From: an uncultured Collinsella sp.
Lineage (GTDB): Bacteria; Actinomycetota; Coriobacteriia; Coriobacteriales; Coriobacteriaceae
Length of the DNA: 63,002 nucleotides
Direction: 5' to 3'
NCBI GenBank assembly: GCA_958352845.1
Contig: CATWQC010000012.1
Location: 1 to 63,002 of the forward strand
Numbering within the stretch: position 1 is the first letter of the stretch; every line of letters begins with the position of its first letter. The notes under the pieces were generated by a model, which saw nothing but the letters and a program-made list of their open reading frames with translations, had not been told where the DNA came from and made no database searches. This document shows, in pieces, positions 60,702 through 63,002 of the stretch. The position numbers and the translations under genes are program-made.

Positions 60702-60805
60702 AGGTAGAAGCTCCTTGGTACCGCGTGGGCGGCATCGGGGGTGTCACAAAACTTCAACAGGATACCGCACGTTTACCGACAAATTACAGCCGCCCGCCGA
60801 AATTA

Positions 60806-60822
60806 TTGAACAATCCGTTCAA
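60806..60822. promoter_or_regulatory. inverted repeat in the lctP/flippase divergent region
   Basis: TTGAAC and GTTCAA form a six-base inverted repeat with a five-base centre. It lies 105 bases upstream of lctP and 60 bases upstream of the flippase gene, so it could be an operator for either. Confidence 0.4.
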
Positions 60823-60847
60823 AAACACGAACGAACACCGTCGCGTC

Positions 60848-60853
60848 TATACT
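60848..60853 (+). promoter_or_regulatory. -10 element of the flippase gene
   Basis: TATACT lies 28 bases before the TTG start. No clear -35 is seen 17 bases upstream. Confidence 0.4.
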
Positions 60854-60881
60854 AAAGCGCAGCAATAGAAAGGACTCCGCT

Positions 60882-62462
60882 TTGAGCATCACGCCCCTCG
60901 ATAGCATTCGCCGCGCCATCGCCCGCCGCAACGGCGTCTCCAACCCCGCTGCATCGAGAGACGGCGCCGCGAAGGCCCAGGGCGGCCGCATCGAGAACGG
61001 CCTCTTCCCTGCCTCGCACACTGCCGAGGAACTCGCACGCATCCAAGAGCTGAGTCAGCGCAACGCCGGCGGGCCCGATAGCAGCCAAGCCACACGTCGC
61101 CGGCGCGAACGCGATCGCAAGCCCGGCCCCGTCCGCCGCATGGTCAACGCTTGGTGGAACCGTCTGCTCGGTGCCGTCTACGGCGGCGGGTTCTCCACGC
61201 AAGAGGCTGAATACGAAGAGCACGCCACCAGCCGCGACTATCTTTGGAACACCCTCGGCACCGCCGTGTGGGGTCTGGCGTTTCCGTTGCTCACCATCGT
61301 GTCTACGCAGCTCGTGGGCGCCGAAGAAGCCGGCAAGTTCTCCATCGCCTTTGTCACCGGCACGCTCATCATGATCGCGTGCAACTACGGCGTGCGCAAT
61401 TTCCAGGTCTCGGACATCGACGAAAAGACGTCCTTTGCCTCCTACCAGCTCAACCGCTGGCTTTGCGGAGCGCTCGCCCTAGGCTGCGGCCTCATGTACA
61501 GCAGCGCCCGCGGCTATGACACGCAGATGGCGACGATCGGCCTGGGCGTCTACCTGTATAAGGTCATCGACGGCGTCGCCGACGTGTACGAAGGCCGCCT
61601 GCAGCAGGCCGACAAGCTCTACTTTGCTGGAATGAGTCAAACGCTACGCTCCGTCGGCGTCATCGCGGTCTTCAGCGTGGCGCTGTTCTTCACGCGTAGC
61701 ATGCCCATCGCGGCCATTGCCATGGGCATCGCCGCGATCGCCTCGCTCGTGCTGGTCACCGCGCCGCTCGCCCTGCTCGAGACCGAAAAATCGCGCCGCG
61801 TAAGCCTGCGCGAGGTCGGCCACCTGTTTGTCCAGTGCGCCCCACTCTTTGGCGCGCTATTCCTGTTCAATCTTATCGAGAGCATGCCCAAGTTTGTGAT
61901 GGAAGGAACACTGGCCTACAAATACCAGTTGTACTTTAATGCCCTGTTTTTTCCAGCTCAGGCTATTCTGTTGAGCATTGGATTTGTCTATAAACCGCAG
62001 TTCCTGCGCTTGTCGAGCATTTGGGCTAATCCTCGCAAGCGTCGTCGCTTTGACCTGATTATTGTTGCCGTTATGGCGCTGATCGTGGTCATCACCGGCG
62101 TGTGCGCCGCATTTATGGCAGGTCCCGGTATTCCCCTCATGAGCTTTATATACGGTCTCAGCTTTGAACGCTACCGTACGCTGGCGCTGCTGATGGTCGT
62201 CGCCGGCGGCGTCACCGCGGCCATCGACTTTATCTACGCCATCATCACGGTGCTGCGCCACGCTGGAGACGTCACCAAGATCTACCTGATCTGCTTTGCC
62301 GTGAGCGTGGTGCTCCCGGTGATTCTGATCAATCTGCTCGGCCTGATGGGCGCCGTCGTGAGCTACCTGGCCATTATGGCCCTACTGCTGGTACTGTTGA
62401 TTATCGAGTACGCCCACATCCGCCAACGCATAGAGAGGGACCGGAATCCGTACGGCGCCTAA
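60882..62462 (+). CDS. polysaccharide flippase-like (MOP superfamily) membrane protein
   Basis: A 526-residue protein with an N-terminal cytosolic region of about 120 residues (basic, RRRRERDRKPG) and then some twelve membrane helices. The helical part begins RDYLWNTLGTAVWGLAFPLL, as in Wzx/MurJ-like polysaccharide exporters. An unusual long soluble N-terminus precedes it. It may flip the lipid-linked repeat unit made by the glycosyltransferases, although it is 46 kb from them. TTG at 60882 follows GAAAGGAC, a good site. Confidence 0.8.
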   Translation: MSITPLDSIRRAIARRNGVSNPAASRDGAAKAQGGRIENGLFPASHTAEELARIQELSQRNAGGPDSSQATRRRRERDRKPGPVRRMVNAWWNRLLGAVYGGGFSTQEAEYEEHATSRDYLWNTLGTAVWGLAFPLLTIVSTQLVGAEEAGKFSIAFVTGTLIMIACNYGVRNFQVSDIDEKTSFASYQLNRWLCGALALGCGLMYSSARGYDTQMATIGLGVYLYKVIDGVADVYEGRLQQADKLYFAGMSQTLRSVGVIAVFSVALFFTRSMPIAAIAMGIAAIASLVLVTAPLALLETEKSRRVSLREVGHLFVQCAPLFGALFLFNLIESMPKFVMEGTLAYKYQLYFNALFFPAQAILLSIGFVYKPQFLRLSSIWANPRKRRRFDLIIVAVMALIVVITGVCAAFMAGPGIPLMSFIYGLSFERYRTLALLMVVAGGVTAAIDFIYAIITVLRHAGDVTKIYLICFAVSVVLPVILINLLGLMGAVVSYLAIMALLLVLLIIEYAHIRQRIERDRNPYGA

Positions 62463-62532
62463 TTGCGTCGATGGGAGAAGCTAATTTGCGGTGGAATCAC
62501 CCCGGCTGGAGTCTCGTTGCGGACACGTAAAA

Positions 62533-62655
62533 CTAAGTGAGTAGATTTTTACCGAATCCCCGACCACACCGACAGAGCACAAGTCTGTGACCTGCGGTTT
62601 TATTGAGGCAAATATGTTGGGTGCTCGGCATTTCCAAAAAAGTCTACTCACTTAG
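62533..62655. repeat. 123-base nested-palindrome element 2
   Basis: Arms CTAAGTGAGTAGAT and GTCTACTCACTTAG are 14-base inverted copies with one G-T change and T/A-rich extensions. The interior, read inverted, has TAAAACCGCAGGT (13 identical bases, + positions 62590-62602) and GGTGTGGTCGG, both shared with the element at 38400-38548. The elements lie in opposite orientations and have different outer arms. Confidence 0.75.
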
Positions 62656-62668
62656 CCGGCGGGCAGCC

Positions 62669-62704
62669 AAATGATTATTTAATCCCGTCCCAGAGAAATC
62701 AATT
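62669..62704. repeat. family-C palindrome, degenerate copy
   Basis: AATGATTATTTAATCCCG followed by TCCCAGAGAAATCAATT. It matches 49929-49964 over most of its length, including the TCCCGTCCCAG core, but the arms have several mismatches. It follows 13 bases after element 2. Confidence 0.7.
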
Positions 62705-62766
62705 TGCGGGCAGAAGGGCAAAAGTAGTCAAAAAACCCTTCCCATATTAGCTACCCCTTGCACCGA

Positions 62767-63002
62767 TTATTCGCCCGGGTTGATGTTCGCGTAGAACTCC
62801 GCCCCATCATCGAGCCGCAGGATGCCCACGCGACCGAACTCGGAGCCGGTGGCGGCAGCGCAGTCGATGTCGATGCGATCGGGCACACCGGCGGCATCCT
62901 CGCCGCCCAGGCGCACGATCTGCCCGCGGCCCGACTCCTCGTCGAGCCCCGCAAGACCACCGACCTCGCAATAACGCCCGAGCGACACCGTTGGCGTGTG
63001 AC
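62767..63002 (-). CDS. metallophosphoesterase, C-terminal part (5' end outside window)
   Basis: About 78 codons run from the right edge to a TAA at 62767. The sequence HTPTVSLGRYCEV, then RIDIDCAAATGSEFGRVGIL and RLDDGAEFYAN, matches the end of calcineurin-like serine/threonine phosphatases. Their last metal-binding His is in GHTP, followed by I(N/D)IDC and a final beta strand with LDDG. A GTG at 62988 is internal, not the start. Function beyond phosphoester hydrolysis cannot be said. Confidence 0.7.
   Translation of the reverse strand, partial: HTPTVSLGRYCEVGGLAGLDEESGRGQIVRLGGEDAAGVPDRIDIDCAAATGSEFGRVGILRLDDGAEFYANINPGE

Larger units (their letters stand above)
62463..62766. other. 300-base gene-free stretch with two repeat types
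   Basis: Between the flippase and the partial phosphatase gene lie nested-palindrome element 2 (62533-62655) and a family-C palindrome (62669-62704). No protein-coding frame is convincing. Confidence 0.6.

Overview
The window is high-GC chromosomal DNA from an actinobacterium of the class Coriobacteriia, most likely a gut Collinsella. That call rests on protein similarity recalled from memory: a sufCBDSU order, a GGGtGRT protein beside a NifU-like scaffold, a very long N-terminal extension on Rho, CarD, and many TTG/GTG starts. No 16S gene is present to confirm it.

Region 1 (1-6.3 kb) is an accessory island. It holds the end of an acyltransferase-3 membrane protein, a frameshifted IS256 transposase remnant, an unrecognised two-gene unit (cytosolic protein plus four-helix membrane protein), two opposed IS3 fragments, an Abi-family (HEPN-type) gene with a long structured leader, and a RhuM-Fic/Doc fusion. 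This is a small defence or toxin neighbourhood patched together by insertion sequences.

Region 2 (6.3-14.5 kb) is a surface-glycan cluster: five family-2 glycosyltransferases in one leftward run and a sixth, GlfT-like, on the other strand. It is followed by an AAA-ATPase-like/nuclease-like protein (14.5-16.3 kb) and a secreted cell-wall protein with a sortase-type tail (16.5-18.3 kb).

Region 3 (18.4-28.4 kb) concerns Fe-S biology. An Rrf2 regulator with a Cys3 motif, and an orphan HEPN protein cotranscribed with it, diverge from sufCBDSU; inverted repeats lie between them. A RAYT-type transposase homologue that has lost its catalytic residues separates this from a second Fe-S pair (NifU-like scaffold plus GGGtGRT protein).

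Region 4 (28.6-63 kb) is mostly housekeeping: a flavoprotein, tRNA-Lys (two copies) and tRNA-His, an aminotransferase, a ROK kinase, VanZ, rho, argS, CarD, proA, a proline iminopeptidase-like hydrolase, proB, pncB, tRNA-Ala, a radical SAM protein, a probable 6S RNA, a WecA/TagO-type transferase, trpS, an MGMT-family protein, DegV, MarR, a B3/B4 protein, pckA, a lactate permease, a flippase and the tail of a metallophosphoesterase.

The most distinctive feature is a dispersed set of short palindromic repeats. At least four sequence families occur (called A to D here), all with a GGGAC/GTCCC core, and nearly every copy sits at or just after the stop codon of a gene. One family flanks a frameshifted RAYT gene at 41.7 kb in inverted orientation, as expected for a REP/RAYT (REPtron) system. 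Three longer nested-palindrome elements (38.4, 46.3 and 62.5 kb) form a second layer; two of them share a 13-base core.
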